A DNA stretch of 64,000 nt from an uncultured Bacilli bacterium. Its GTDB lineage: Bacteria > Bacillota_I > Bacilli_A > RF39 > UBA660. The stretch lies in contig CASTSB010000005.1 of NCBI GenBank assembly GCA_949451605.1, positions 65,096 through 129,095 on the forward strand, in the 5' to 3' direction. How positions within the stretch are numbered: position 1 is the stretch's first letter; each line of letters opens with the position of its first letter. The notes under the pieces were generated by a model. It saw only the letters and a program-made list of their open reading frames with translations. It was not told the DNA's origin and ran no database searches. Shown here one piece after another: positions 8,881-17,549 of this stretch. A program made the position numbers and the translations under genes.

Positions 8881-9491
8881 CTGCATATATCTTTTAATTT
8901 ACAATTACTACATTCAGGCTTTATTGCTTTACAGTAATATCTTCCAAATAAAACCATTTGAAGATGTCTTTTAGCCCAAACTTCTTTATTAAACTTCTTT
9001 TGTAATTTCTTTTCCACTTTTAACACATCATCATTTAAATAAGCCATTCTTAATCTCTTAGATACCCTTTCAACATGAGTATCAACTGCAATAGCTGGAT
9101 AATTATAATATTCACTTAAGAAAACATTGACAGTCTTTCTTCCAACTCCTGGAAATGTTTCTAACACTTCTCTATCTGTTGGCACTTTACCATCAAACTC
9201 ATTAACTAATCTATTAGCAATCTCTTTAGTATATAAAGCTTTCTTATGAAAAGATCCTACACTTCTTATAATAGTTTCTAAATCTCCTAAATCTGCCTCT
9301 GAAAGTTCTTGAAGAGTTTTATACTTTCCAAATATAATAGGAGTTACCATATTAACTCTTTTATCTGTAGACTGAGCACTAAGCATTATCGCAATTAATA
9401 ATTCATAGTCACTATTATATAAAAGTTCACATTTAGGTTCAGGAAATAATTCATCTAAATAATCTTCTACTAATACTACATTACTATTCAT
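8868..9491 (-). CDS. nth: Endonuclease III (DNA glycosylase/AP lyase)
   Basis: Base-excision repair enzyme for oxidised pyrimidines. About 207 aa. The helix-hairpin-helix reads TFPGVGRKTVNVFL with the catalytic Lys, followed by the catalytic Asp in VDTHVERVSKRL. The 4Fe-4S loop is complete: C-x6-C-x2-C-x5-C in CKAIKPECSNCKLKDIC. ATG 9491 is preferred over TTG 9494. The start overlaps the end of the dnaD-like gene by 8 bases, the same dnaD-nth pairing known from Bacillus. Confidence 0.95.
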   Translation of the reverse strand: MNSNVVLVEDYLDELFPEPKCELLYNSDYELLIAIMLSAQSTDKRVNMVTPIIFGKYKTLQELSEADLGDLETIIRSVGSFHKKALYTKEIANRLVNEFDGKVPTDREVLETFPGVGRKTVNVFLSEYYNYPAIAVDTHVERVSKRLRMAYLNDDVLKVEKKLQKKFNKEVWAKRHLQMVLFGRYYCKAIKPECSNCKLKDICRKKL

Positions 9492-10158
9492 CAAACCAAT
9501 TCCAATCTACTATATCTAAATCAACATCATCATCAATTTTTTCTTTTTCCACTCTTCTCTTATTACGATTTTTTTCTACATCTTGAACTGTTTTTATATT
9601 ATTCTTACCCCATTCATATAGAATTCTATCTATATATCTCAAATTAGATACACCATTAAAACTAGCCTCTTTTATTGCTTCTTTTATCAAATCTTCATCC
9701 ATTCCATTATCAAGCCAGGCCTTACTAATTTCAAATTCCATCGGACTCAATGTTCTTCCAAATTCCTTTTGAATAACTTCAAATATCGTTGAATCTTCTA
9801 CATTCCTATTTTCCTCTGAAACAACTTCATCCATTGTAATTAAAGAAAGTTTATTATAAAAATCATCTAATATTAACGTTTCTTCCATAATACCCTTTTC
9901 ATTTTTAATCACTTCTACTCTTATAAGCTTTTTTTCAGATAAAGAATCTATATATCCCATAATGCTCATAAGATCCATATTTAAATCATTAGAGAACTTC
10001 TTAGGATCAAATACAATCATATTACCTAAATTATATAAATACATTAAGCAAATAAATTCATCCATACTAACATTAAATTCCTTATATCTTTTTAGAAAAT
10101 ACAAAGGAATAACAATATTTCCATCTTTAAAAACTTCAACTATTTTTGATCCTTTCAT
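9484..10158 (-). CDS. dnaD: DnaD-like replication initiation/restart protein
   Basis: 224 aa. The N-terminal half is a winged-helix-like domain (IVIPLYFLKRYKEFNVS). The C-terminal half is a DnaB_2/DnaD domain starting FEVIQKEFGRTLSPME and containing the hallmark YIDRILYEWGKNNIKT. In Bacillus DnaD helps load the helicase at oriC and restart forks. The tail is acidic (DDDVDLDIVDWNWFDE). GGAGATG precedes the ATG. It is coupled to nth downstream by overlap. Confidence 0.9.
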   Translation of the reverse strand: MKGSKIVEVFKDGNIVIPLYFLKRYKEFNVSMDEFICLMYLYNLGNMIVFDPKKFSNDLNMDLMSIMGYIDSLSEKKLIRVEVIKNEKGIMEETLILDDFYNKLSLITMDEVVSEENRNVEDSTIFEVIQKEFGRTLSPMEFEISKAWLDNGMDEDLIKEAIKEASFNGVSNLRYIDRILYEWGKNNIKTVQDVEKNRNKRRVEKEKIDDDVDLDIVDWNWFDE

Positions 10159-10197
10159 TTAATCATCTCCAGTTCTAAGATATTTTAACATATTTAT

Positions 10198-10228
10198 AAA
10201 TAAAAAGATAGAAGTTACCTTCTAATCT
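10198..10228 (-). terminator. Terminator after cca
   Basis: Stem TAGAAG/CTTCTA with a four-base loop (10209-10224), then a T-rich run on the minus strand. The stem overlaps the cca stop. Confidence 0.5.
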
Positions 10229-11319
10229 CTATAATTGCTTATAATATATTTAGTAATATTCTCTTTGTCATTTGATAATTTTCTATATAGTATTTGATAC
10301 TCAATATCATCATAAATATCTGACATATAACTACCCGGTTCTTTATTTAGAATATTCATAATTTCATCACTAGTAATATCTAATTCACTTCTACCATGTA
10401 TTGGTAAATTATTATATGATTCAGTTATATCCTTTATGTCTAATTTTTTAATATTACCAGCTACACTATTAGCATATAAACCATAAGTATATAAAGTCAT
10501 AGGATCTAAATTATTATGATCCATTGCACTACGTATCATTTCCATTAATTCTTTTTCATTATTGGAAAAAGGATATTTATCTTCGACATTTAAAATGCTC
10601 CAAATTCCTATAGAACTATTAGTTGGTCCTATCTCTTTTAATCTATCAAGCTCTAATTCTTTATCAAGTCCAAATTCAAGCATAAGAGAAATTCCCTTAT
10701 AAGCATTAGGACTTGCAAATATCTTATCTAATTCTTCTTTTTTTCTTTCATATGATAATTCTTTTAAATAGCACTTAGTTTCTTTTATCGCTTCTTTTAT
10801 CTCATCATCTAAATCAAAATCCAAAATCGTAGCAAATCTAACAGCTCTCATAATTCTTAAAGCATCTTCATCGAACTTTACCTTTGGATTTCCAACAGAT
10901 CTAATAAGTCTTTTTTTTAAGTCTTCTTGACCACGTAAATAGTCAATTACTTCTCCTTCACTATTAATGCATAAAGTATTAATAGTAAAATCTCTTCTAA
11001 GTAAATCTTGATATAAATCATCAATATATTTTATTTCAACTGGTCGCCTATGATTCTCATAACCAAATTCTTTCCTAAAAGTAGTTATTTCATACTTAAC
11101 ACCCTTATAATTTACAATTACTGAACCATAATTTTCATTAGGAGAAATCTCACTAAATATTTCTTTTATTTCTTTTGGAGTAGCATTAGTTGTAATATCT
11201 ATATCATTAGAAGGTAAATCTAATAAATAGTTACGAACAAATCCACCAACTAAATAAGCTTTATATCCATGAGCACTTATCTCATTAATAACTTTTAAAG
11301 CTGTATCTAATTCTACCAT
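10222..11319 (-). CDS. cca: CCA tRNA nucleotidyltransferase / poly(A) polymerase family
   Basis: 365 aa. Adds or repairs the 3' CCA of tRNA. The nucleotidyltransferase head is clear: YLVGGFVRNYLL (GG motif) and NDIDITTNATP (catalytic DxD), then RRDFTINTLC and the ERKKEELDKIF motif of the neck that recognises tRNA. The C-terminal half is poorly conserved, as usual. GGCGGTGA lies before ATG 11319. Class II enzymes split into full CCA-adding and A-adding forms; with one copy here I infer the full enzyme. Confidence 0.92.
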   Translation of the reverse strand: MVELDTALKVINEISAHGYKAYLVGGFVRNYLLDLPSNDIDITTNATPKEIKEIFSEISPNENYGSVIVNYKGVKYEITTFRKEFGYENHRRPVEIKYIDDLYQDLLRRDFTINTLCINSEGEVIDYLRGQEDLKKRLIRSVGNPKVKFDEDALRIMRAVRFATILDFDLDDEIKEAIKETKCYLKELSYERKKEELDKIFASPNAYKGISLMLEFGLDKELELDRLKEIGPTNSSIGIWSILNVEDKYPFSNNEKELMEMIRSAMDHNNLDPMTLYTYGLYANSVAGNIKKLDIKDITESYNNLPIHGRSELDITSDEIMNILNKEPGSYMSDIYDDIEYQILYRKLSNDKENITKYIISNYRD

Positions 11320-11364
11320 AATTCACCGCCTATTTTTTTTTACTCCTAATATAATTATAACATA

Positions 11365-11406
11365 TCTAAAAGAAAAAGAAAGAGAACCATCAATTTGGCT
11401 CTCTAT
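11365..11406 (-). terminator. Terminator after hup
   Basis: Stem AGAGAGCC/GGTTCTCT (one G-U) with an 8-base loop, then TTCTTTTTC on the minus strand. Confidence 0.75.
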
Positions 11407-11423
11407 ATTTTACAAATTTATAA

Positions 11424-11696
11424 TTAGTTTACAGAATCTTTTAAAGCAGTTCCTGCTTTGAAAGTAACAGCATTTCTAGCAGCGATTTTAACTGTTTCAC
11501 CAGTTCTAGGATTACGTCCTTCACGAGCAGCTCTTTTTGAAACACCAAATGTTCCGAAACCAACTAGTGGAACTTTATCTCCTTTTACTAAAGCTTCTGT
11601 AATTGCAGCAAAAGTAGCATCGATTGCCTTTGTTGCATCAGTTTTTGTTAATCCAGTAGCTGTAGCAACTGCTTCTACTAATTCAACTTTTTTCAT
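11424..11696 (-). CDS. hup: DNA-binding protein HU
   Basis: 90 aa histone-like dimer that bends and compacts DNA. It starts MKKVELVEAVATATGLTKTDA and contains the signature GFGTFGVSKRAAREGRNPRTG in the beta arms (cited in two parts: GFGTFGVSKR, AAREGRNPRTG). GGAGG lies upstream of ATG 11696; a longer frame to 11756 has no ribosome site. It is a stand-alone unit with its own terminator. Confidence 0.97.
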   Translation of the reverse strand: MKKVELVEAVATATGLTKTDATKAIDATFAAITEALVKGDKVPLVGFGTFGVSKRAAREGRNPRTGETVKIAARNAVTFKAGTALKDSVN

Positions 11697-11784
11697 AAAT
11701 TTATACCTCCCTATGTTTATTAAGCATGTTGTATGCTTACATACTAAATTTATCACGCTTCATTATAAATTGCAAGAAATATAG

Positions 11785-12132
11785 CTAATTTTTACTACTT
11801 TTAGATATTTTTTCATTAATAGAAGAAAGTAGTGAAACAATATGACCTAAAATATAAAATAACATACAAACTATAAAACTTATGAACCATATAAATAACA
11901 TAAGTGAAAAATTAAATTCAGTACTAAAACATCTATCAGCATAAAACTCAGAACTAGATCCACAAGCAGGAAATAAATTACCAAATAAAACACCTATAAT
12001 TAAACATATAATAAAAATAATAACAGCAATCTTTTGATAAACGTTTAAGCTCATTTTATTAACTTCATGACTAACAGACTTTAATTTAGGTAAATTCTTT
12101 TTTACTTTATCAATCTCATGAAACATATCCAT
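11785..12132 (-). CDS. Hypothetical membrane protein, two helices
   Basis: 115 aa, not recognised. A charged N-terminal part (about 1-32) precedes one membrane helix (about 33-52). A short extracellular loop with two cysteines (PACGSS, DRCFS) follows, then a second helix (about 74-100) and a Lys/Ser tail. The two cysteines could form a disulfide outside. Its start shares one base with the stop of the upstream membrane protein, so the pair is co-translated. No functional clue beyond this pairing. Confidence 0.6.
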   Translation of the reverse strand: MDMFHEIDKVKKNLPKLKSVSHEVNKMSLNVYQKIAVIIFIICLIIGVLFGNLFPACGSSSEFYADRCFSTEFNFSLMLFIWFISFIVCMLFYILGHIVSLLSSINEKISKSSKN

Positions 12133-12785
12133 TAATTTTCCACCTCCTCATTCTTTTTTAACTTTTTTACTGATTTAGAAAACTCTTTATAATCTAAATA
12201 TTCTCTATATAGATAAATATATCTAGCTAATAGTAAAACGTAAAAGCAATCGAGTATTGCAAGAAAAGCTCCATCAAAACTACTAACAAGTACTAAATTA
12301 ATCGCAAGTAATAATATTGATAAAATTACTTGAGCATTAAAATACCAATCATTATTAAACTCATCTAAAGGAAATTTAGAAATATTCAATTCTTTAAAAT
12401 AACTAGTATCTCTAAACATACTTAGTAATAGATAAAAAAACATTATTACTTTTATAGCTACAGATAACAAACTTTGTAATGAAACGGCTTGAAATACACT
12501 CAAAATAGAGGTAACCATAAATACAAAATATAAAGAAACTAGAAATATATTTAAATAATTAAAATATTTTTTTCCAGATTTAGTTTTTAAGCTTATAAAA
12601 TATACAAGTACTAAAAAATAATTAATATTATGATTAATAATATTCCTAAAAATATTTACAGTACTTAAATTATTATTAATAGCAAATGATTGGCTTAGTA
12701 TCATCATTAATAATATTAAAACAATAATTGAATTAGTAATTATATTCGCATTATCATACCATTCAACTTTCTTTGTATTATTCAT
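12132..12785 (-). CDS. Hypothetical multi-pass membrane protein
   Basis: 217 aa from ATG 12785, chosen because AAGGTGA lies 8 bases upstream (GTG 12797 is inside that site). About six hydrophobic segments cover most of the chain (for example INYFLVLVYFISL, VILSILLLAINLVLV), ending in a Lys/Glu-rich cytoplasmic tail. Not recognised. It overlaps the next, smaller membrane protein by one base and diverges from der. Confidence 0.6.
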   Translation of the reverse strand: MNNTKKVEWYDNANIITNSIIVLILLMMILSQSFAINNNLSTVNIFRNIINHNINYFLVLVYFISLKTKSGKKYFNYLNIFLVSLYFVFMVTSILSVFQAVSLQSLLSVAIKVIMFFYLLLSMFRDTSYFKELNISKFPLDEFNNDWYFNAQVILSILLLAINLVLVSSFDGAFLAILDCFYVLLLARYIYLYREYLDYKEFSKSVKKLKKNEEVEN

Positions 12786-12856
12786 ATATCTTATCACCTT
12801 CCTAATATATAGTATAACATATAGATATTACTAAAGAGACAATATTATAAAATATC

Positions 12857-12885
12857 TTTAAAATTTTACAGTTATATGTTATAAT
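12857..12885 (+). promoter_or_regulatory. Promoter of der
   Basis: TTTAAA and TATAAT with a 17-base spacer and an extended TGT before the -10; the der ATG follows 23 bases later. Confidence 0.7.
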
Positions 12886-12908
12886 ACCTGTGAATTGGAG
12901 GGGATAAT

Positions 12909-14216
12909 ATGGCTATACCTACAGTCGCATTAGTAGGACGTCCTAATGTTGGAAAAAGTACCCTATTTAATAAAATTTGTGGAAAAAAGATTTCTATCAT
13001 TGAAGATACTCCAGGAGTAACAAGAGATAGAATATATCAAGAAGCAAAATATAATAATAAGAAATTCTATTTAATAGATACTGGTGGAATAGATGCAACA
13101 AAAATGGATTTCAATGATGAAATAAAAATACAAGCTGAAATAGCCATTTCAGATGCAGATGTAGTAGTATTTGTAGTAGACGGAAAAGAAGGACTAACAC
13201 ATAATGATTTAATAGTACGAGATATTTTAAGAAAAAGTAATAAAAAAGTAATAGTTGCCATCAATAAAATAGATGTTAAAGAAGCTCAAAATAATATATA
13301 TGACTTTTATGAATTAGGATTTGATACATATTTACCTATAAGTTCTATTCATAATACAGGATATGTAGAATTAATGGATACAATTACAAATGACTTTAAT
13401 GAAAATAATACTGAAATTGATAATAGATTAAAATTTTCTATTATTGGTAGACCTAATGTTGGAAAAAGTTCCCTTATGAATGCTCTTTTAAATGAAGAAA
13501 GAGTGGTTGTTTCAAACGTTGCAGGTACAACACGTGACTCTATAGATTCAATTTTAAAATACAATAATGAAGAATATATTTTAATAGATACTGCTGGAAT
13601 GCGAAAAAAAGGTAAAGTTTTTGAATCAATAGAAAAATACAGTTTATTCAGGTCACTACAATCAATCGACAAAAGCGACATCTGCTTGGTAGTAATAAAT
13701 GCTGAAGAAGGCATAAAAGAGCACGATAAACATATAGCAGGATATGCAATTGAACGAGGAAAAGGTCTTATATTTGTAGTAAACAAATGGGATGCAGTAA
13801 AAGATACTACAATTCAAGAGTTTGAAAAATTAATGAGAGCAGAATTTCAATTCGCAACTTATGCACCTATTGTATTTTTATCTGCTCTAACGAAAAAAAG
13901 AATTCATACTTTAATGCCAGAAGTAATAAAAGTATCAGAAAATATCAAAAGAGAAATTAAAACAAGTCTTTTAAATGAAGTAATAATGGATGCATTTCAA
14001 TTAAATCCTCCACCTTCATACAAAGGAAAAAGATTAAAATCTTATTTTTCATCACAAACAGGTACAAAACCACCTAAATTTACATTAAGAGTAAATAATA
14101 AAGGTCTAGTACATTTCTCATATGAAAGATACTTGGAAAATAAAATAAGAGAAAACTTTGACTTTACTGGAACACCTATAATACTACAATTTAAAAATAG
14201 GAGTGGCGACGAATAA
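12909..14216 (+). CDS. der: Ribosome assembly GTPase Der (EngA)
   Basis: Essential GTPase for 50S ribosome maturation, 435 aa. It has the diagnostic two G domains in tandem: GRPNVGKST (residues 9-17) and GRPNVGKSS (about 181-189), each with its DTGG/DTAG and NKxD motifs (AINKID, VNKWD). The C-terminal KH-like domain is present (PPPSYKGKRLKSYF). GGAGGGG lies before the ATG. Its TAA shares one base with the next start, so the 91-aa gene downstream is co-translated. Confidence 0.97.
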   Translation: MAIPTVALVGRPNVGKSTLFNKICGKKISIIEDTPGVTRDRIYQEAKYNNKKFYLIDTGGIDATKMDFNDEIKIQAEIAISDADVVVFVVDGKEGLTHNDLIVRDILRKSNKKVIVAINKIDVKEAQNNIYDFYELGFDTYLPISSIHNTGYVELMDTITNDFNENNTEIDNRLKFSIIGRPNVGKSSLMNALLNEERVVVSNVAGTTRDSIDSILKYNNEEYILIDTAGMRKKGKVFESIEKYSLFRSLQSIDKSDICLVVINAEEGIKEHDKHIAGYAIERGKGLIFVVNKWDAVKDTTIQEFEKLMRAEFQFATYAPIVFLSALTKKRIHTLMPEVIKVSENIKREIKTSLLNEVIMDAFQLNPPPSYKGKRLKSYFSSQTGTKPPKFTLRVNNKGLVHFSYERYLENKIRENFDFTGTPIILQFKNRSGDE

Positions 14217-14491
14217 TGATAATAGGAAATAATAATTTTAATAATTCCAACAATAATTTTGAAAACAAATTTAAAAGATACAATGATAATGCTAATCTGT
14301 CAAATAACAATCAAAATAAAAATGTATTTGTTAAAAACATCCAAGATCAAAAATATACAAATCCAATGAATAATAACGATATGTATGATAAATCACTTGC
14401 TATGCTACACGAAAGATTAAGTAAAGGACTTATATCATTAGACGAATTCAATAAAAAATGTGAAATGCTTGGTAAAAAAAGATCTAAATAA
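14216..14491 (+). CDS. Small Asn-rich protein with SHOCT-like C-terminus
   Basis: 91 aa. The first 60 residues are low-complexity, rich in Asn and Lys. The end (KSLAMLHERLSKGLISLDEF) resembles the SHOCT short-C-terminal helix motif, often a oligomerisation tag. The TAATG junction with der shows translational coupling. Not otherwise recognised. It stands between der and the sporulation genes, so it could belong to either. Confidence 0.55.
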   Translation: MIIGNNNFNNSNNNFENKFKRYNDNANLSNNNQNKNVFVKNIQDQKYTNPMNNNDMYDKSLAMLHERLSKGLISLDEFNKKCEMLGKKRSK

Positions 14492-14546
14492 TTTTTATTA
14501 ACAAAATAAATCTTCTTACATATTATTTTAGTAGGAGGATTTTTTT

Positions 14547-14786
14547 ATGTTCGGTGATAGTTTTTTTAAAAAAGTAGAAAATAAAACAAACGTTAATAAG
14601 GATACAATTTTGGGGCTTGCCAAAAAATTACAAACTTCTAATATGAAAGATGAATCAACAATTAGGGAAGTTATTAATGATATCTCCAAACTAACAGGTA
14701 AAGAAGTCTCAAAAGAAAAAGAAGATAAAATTATAAAAGCAATTGTTAATGATAAAGTTCCTAAAAATATAGATAAAATGTTTTAA
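14547..14786 (+). CDS. spoVIF: Stage VI sporulation protein F (SpoVIF) homologue
   Basis: 79 aa. SpoVIF acts in late coat maturation in Bacillus. The match rests on the family pattern: MFGDSFFKKVENKTNV at the start, LAKKLQTSNMKDESTIRE in the middle and GKEVSKEKEDKIIKAIV then VPKNIDKMF at the end. Length fits the family (about 80-90). GTAGGAGG lies before the ATG and a tight hairpin terminator follows. spoIVA lies 460 bases downstream, which supports a sporulation cluster. Recognised from memory of the family, not by search. Confidence 0.8.
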   Translation: MFGDSFFKKVENKTNVNKDTILGLAKKLQTSNMKDESTIREVINDISKLTGKEVSKEKEDKIIKAIVNDKVPKNIDKMF

Positions 14787-14807
14787 AGAACACTAGTTCT
14801 TTTTTTT
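14785..14807 (+). terminator. Terminator after spoVIF
   Basis: Stem AAAGAAC/GTTCTTT with ACTA loop, followed by a run of T. Confidence 0.8.
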
Positions 14808-14830
14808 ATCGAAAAAGAATATAATTTAAC

Positions 14831-15184
14831 ATGAATAATGCATTAAACGAATTAAAAATAGAAGACTATATATGGATTATATTTATAGCACTTAGTGTAT
14901 TTAATATGATTGGAGACACTTTACAAAAAGAATATGTTAATACAAAAGATCCAGAATATCAGAAAAAAGCTAATAATATTTTTACATTTACTCTTCTATC
15001 CACTCTTTTTATATACACATATTTTTTTAAAAGAAACTATGAAGCTTTAGAAAACATAAGCGAAGAAAGAAAAAAACTATTTCAAATAAATACATTAGGT
15101 ACAGCATTTCTAATTATTGGAATACTATGCTTATTATATTTTCAAGTAAATAATAAAAACTTTATTGGTACTCCAAGTATTTAA
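14831..15184 (+). CDS. Hypothetical membrane protein between spoVIF and spoIVA
   Basis: 117 aa with three hydrophobic segments (about 13-30, 50-66, 90-106) and charged loops. No clear ribosome binding site precedes ATG 14831, so the start is doubtful. Not recognised. Its place between spoVIF and spoIVA, on the same strand, makes a sporulation role possible; that is inference only. Confidence 0.5.
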   Translation: MNNALNELKIEDYIWIIFIALSVFNMIGDTLQKEYVNTKDPEYQKKANNIFTFTLLSTLFIYTYFFKRNYEALENISEERKKLFQINTLGTAFLIIGILCLLYFQVNNKNFIGTPSI

Positions 15185-15256
15185 TTAAATAAATAATAGA
15201 ATTATGTTCTAAATTAAATTATTAATACATAGGAATTATTAGCAAGGAGAATGATT

Positions 15257-16732
15257 ATGGATAAACAAGAAATAATAAAAAATATTGCGACTAGAAGTGG
15301 TGGAGATATTTATCTAGGAGTTGTAGGCGCAGTACGTACTGGAAAATCTACTTTTATTAAAAGAGTTGTGGAAACACTAATTGTTCCAAATATTGAAGAT
15401 GAATATGAACGAAAAAGAGCTTTAGATGAAATTCCACAAAGCGCAGCTGGAAAAACAATTATGACTACTGAACCTAAATTTGTTCCAAATAATGCTGCTA
15501 AAATAAAAATAGATGATTTTACATGCAACATAAGATTAATTGATTGTGTTGGTTATATGATTGATAAAGCTCAAGGTGCAACAGATGAAAATGGTCCAAG
15601 AATGGTAAAAACGCCTTGGTATACTGAAGAAATACCTTTTGTAGAAGCAGCAGAAGTTGGCACAGAAAAAGTTATTAAAGATCATTCAACTATTGGTATT
15701 GTAATAACTACTGATGGATCAATTGGAGAATTCGAAAGATCTGACTACTTAGAAAGTGAAAAAAGAGTAATTGAAGAATTAAAAAACATAGGAAAGCCAT
15801 TTATTATTGTATTAAATACAACTCATCCAACTTTACCAGAAACTCAAAGAATTTGTGAAGATTTACAAAGAGATCATAATGTTCCAGTCTTACCAATTAA
15901 CGTTGATGCGATGAATGAAAAAGACATGTATACAATATTAAGAGAAGCTTTATATGAATTCCCAGTAATTGAAGTAAAAGTTAATATGCCAGAATGGATT
16001 GCAATTTTAAATCCAGAACATGAAATAAAAAGAAGTTATATTAACTCAATAAAAGAAAGTATAGTAGAAATAGACAAATTAAAAGATATTGAACATATTA
16101 CAAATCACTTTTTAGAAAATAAAGATATAGAAAAATGTTACTTATCAGAAGTAGATGCATCCACTGGTATTGTCACAATAAATCTAACCGCACCACCTCA
16201 TCTTTATAATAAAGCCTTAACTGAAATAATTAAAATAGATGTTAAAAATAAAGCTGACTTATTAGCTCTTTTCCAAGACTTTAATACAGCAAAAAAAGAA
16301 TATGATCAAATCAAATATGCACTAAAAATGGTAAAACAAACAGGCTATGGCGTTGCGACACCTTCGATTGAAGATATGAAACTTGATAAACCAGAAATAG
16401 TAAAACAAGGACCTAGATATGGAGTTAAATTAAAAGCAGTAGCACCATCAATTCATATGATTAGAGTAGATGTTGAATCAACGTTTGAACCAATTATCGG
16501 TAGTGAAGTTCAAAGTAAAGAACTAATTGATTACTTATTAAAAGATCAAGAAAAATCACCTGGAGAAATTTGGAAAAGCGAAATATTTGGAAGAAGCCTT
16601 GATCAAATAGTTCAAGAAGGAATTCAATCAAAAATAAATTTAATGCCAGATAATATTAGATTCAAATTACAAACTACATTATCAAAAGTAGTAAACAAAG
16701 GATCTAATAACATGATCGCAATAGTAATATAA
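15257..16732 (+). CDS. spoIVA: Stage IV sporulation protein A (spore coat ATPase)
   Basis: Mother-cell protein that polymerises on the forespore and forms the platform for coat assembly; needs ATP. The P-loop is GVVGAVRTGKST (about 21-32), followed by the SpoIVA-specific MTTEPKFVPNNAA and DCVGYMI. The C-terminus ends NNMIAIVI, like the anchoring end of SpoIVA. About 491 aa matches the 492-aa Bacillus protein. ATG 15257 is preferred because AAGGAG is 7 bases before it; ATG 15251 is too close. This is the strongest sign that the organism forms spores. Confidence 0.97.
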   Translation: MDKQEIIKNIATRSGGDIYLGVVGAVRTGKSTFIKRVVETLIVPNIEDEYERKRALDEIPQSAAGKTIMTTEPKFVPNNAAKIKIDDFTCNIRLIDCVGYMIDKAQGATDENGPRMVKTPWYTEEIPFVEAAEVGTEKVIKDHSTIGIVITTDGSIGEFERSDYLESEKRVIEELKNIGKPFIIVLNTTHPTLPETQRICEDLQRDHNVPVLPINVDAMNEKDMYTILREALYEFPVIEVKVNMPEWIAILNPEHEIKRSYINSIKESIVEIDKLKDIEHITNHFLENKDIEKCYLSEVDASTGIVTINLTAPPHLYNKALTEIIKIDVKNKADLLALFQDFNTAKKEYDQIKYALKMVKQTGYGVATPSIEDMKLDKPEIVKQGPRYGVKLKAVAPSIHMIRVDVESTFEPIIGSEVQSKELIDYLLKDQEKSPGEIWKSEIFGRSLDQIVQEGIQSKINLMPDNIRFKLQTTLSKVVNKGSNNMIAIVI

Positions 16733-16760
16733 AAATAAGGGTAATCCCCTTATTTTATTT
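16730..16760. terminator. Bidirectional terminator after spoIVA
   Basis: Stem AATAAGGG/CCCTTATT (16734-16741/16747-16754) with A/T tracts on both sides, between convergent genes. Confidence 0.8.
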
Positions 16761-17439
16761 TTTCTATTAAACTATTATAATTATTAATTAGCTCTTCAGT
16801 AGCAAATCTAATTTCGCCTTCTTCTACTTTCCAATTATCTTTATTAGCAATTAAAAAACTATAAATTTCTAAACAAGTATCAAATTTTGAATTAATGTTT
16901 TTGGAATAATCTTCTAAATATTCAGTAGATAAATTTAGCTTAGATAAAACAGACTTATCAAGCATCAAGTCATTATAAAGATTTTTAAAATATATATTAT
17001 TTGTATAGTTTTTAATATTTTGCTTAATAGATTTTTCATCACACATTTTTAAAAGATTATTTATATAAAAATTAAATCTTTTCTTAGTTTCTTCCACATT
17101 TTTAATTTCACTAGAAAAATTATCTTTGCTTTGTAAGGCTTTATATGAAATAAGATTTCTAAAGGACTCCTCATCCACTAACTTATTAATATTTTGTAAA
17201 TTAATAGAATACTCATTTAAATAATTCTTTATAGCCTTTTCAACTTTTAAATAATTACCATGAGATACAAGTTTAGTATCAAATTTATCCATAGTAATAT
17301 CTAGTTTTGATAGATTATTTATTTCTTTTCTAAGTGCATATTCTTGATAAATAAAGTTTATTAATATATAACCAAGAACTACAGAAAATATAATTAATAA
17401 ACAAAAAACAACTAATTTCATATCTTTTTTTTCTTTCAT
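16750..17439 (-). CDS. Hypothetical membrane-anchored protein
   Basis: 229 aa from ATG 17439 (GGTGA 5 bases upstream; the longer frame to 17496 lacks a site). One N-terminal membrane helix (about 7-28) is followed by a largely helical Lys/Asn/Leu-rich domain, probably outside the cell. No lipobox. Not recognised. It is convergent with spoIVA and divergent from the TIM44-like cluster. Confidence 0.6.
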   Translation of the reverse strand: MKEKKDMKLVVFCLLIIFSVVLGYILINFIYQEYALRKEINNLSKLDITMDKFDTKLVSHGNYLKVEKAIKNYLNEYSINLQNINKLVDEESFRNLISYKALQSKDNFSSEIKNVEETKKRFNFYINNLLKMCDEKSIKQNIKNYTNNIYFKNLYNDLMLDKSVLSKLNLSTEYLEDYSKNINSKFDTCLEIYSFLIANKDNWKVEEGEIRFATEELINNYNSLIEKIK

Positions 17440-17549
17440 AGAAATCACCATTGAGGTTATTCTATCACAAAAATTATTTTTTAAAAAGACATACAAATAA
17501 TTAATTGCTTCTGTTATAATTAAATTAAGATAATAAGGAAGTAATAACG

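Noticed and set aside
11458-11784. Plus-strand frame opposite hup
   Set aside because: Shadow of the HU gene; no ribosome site and no protein-like pattern.
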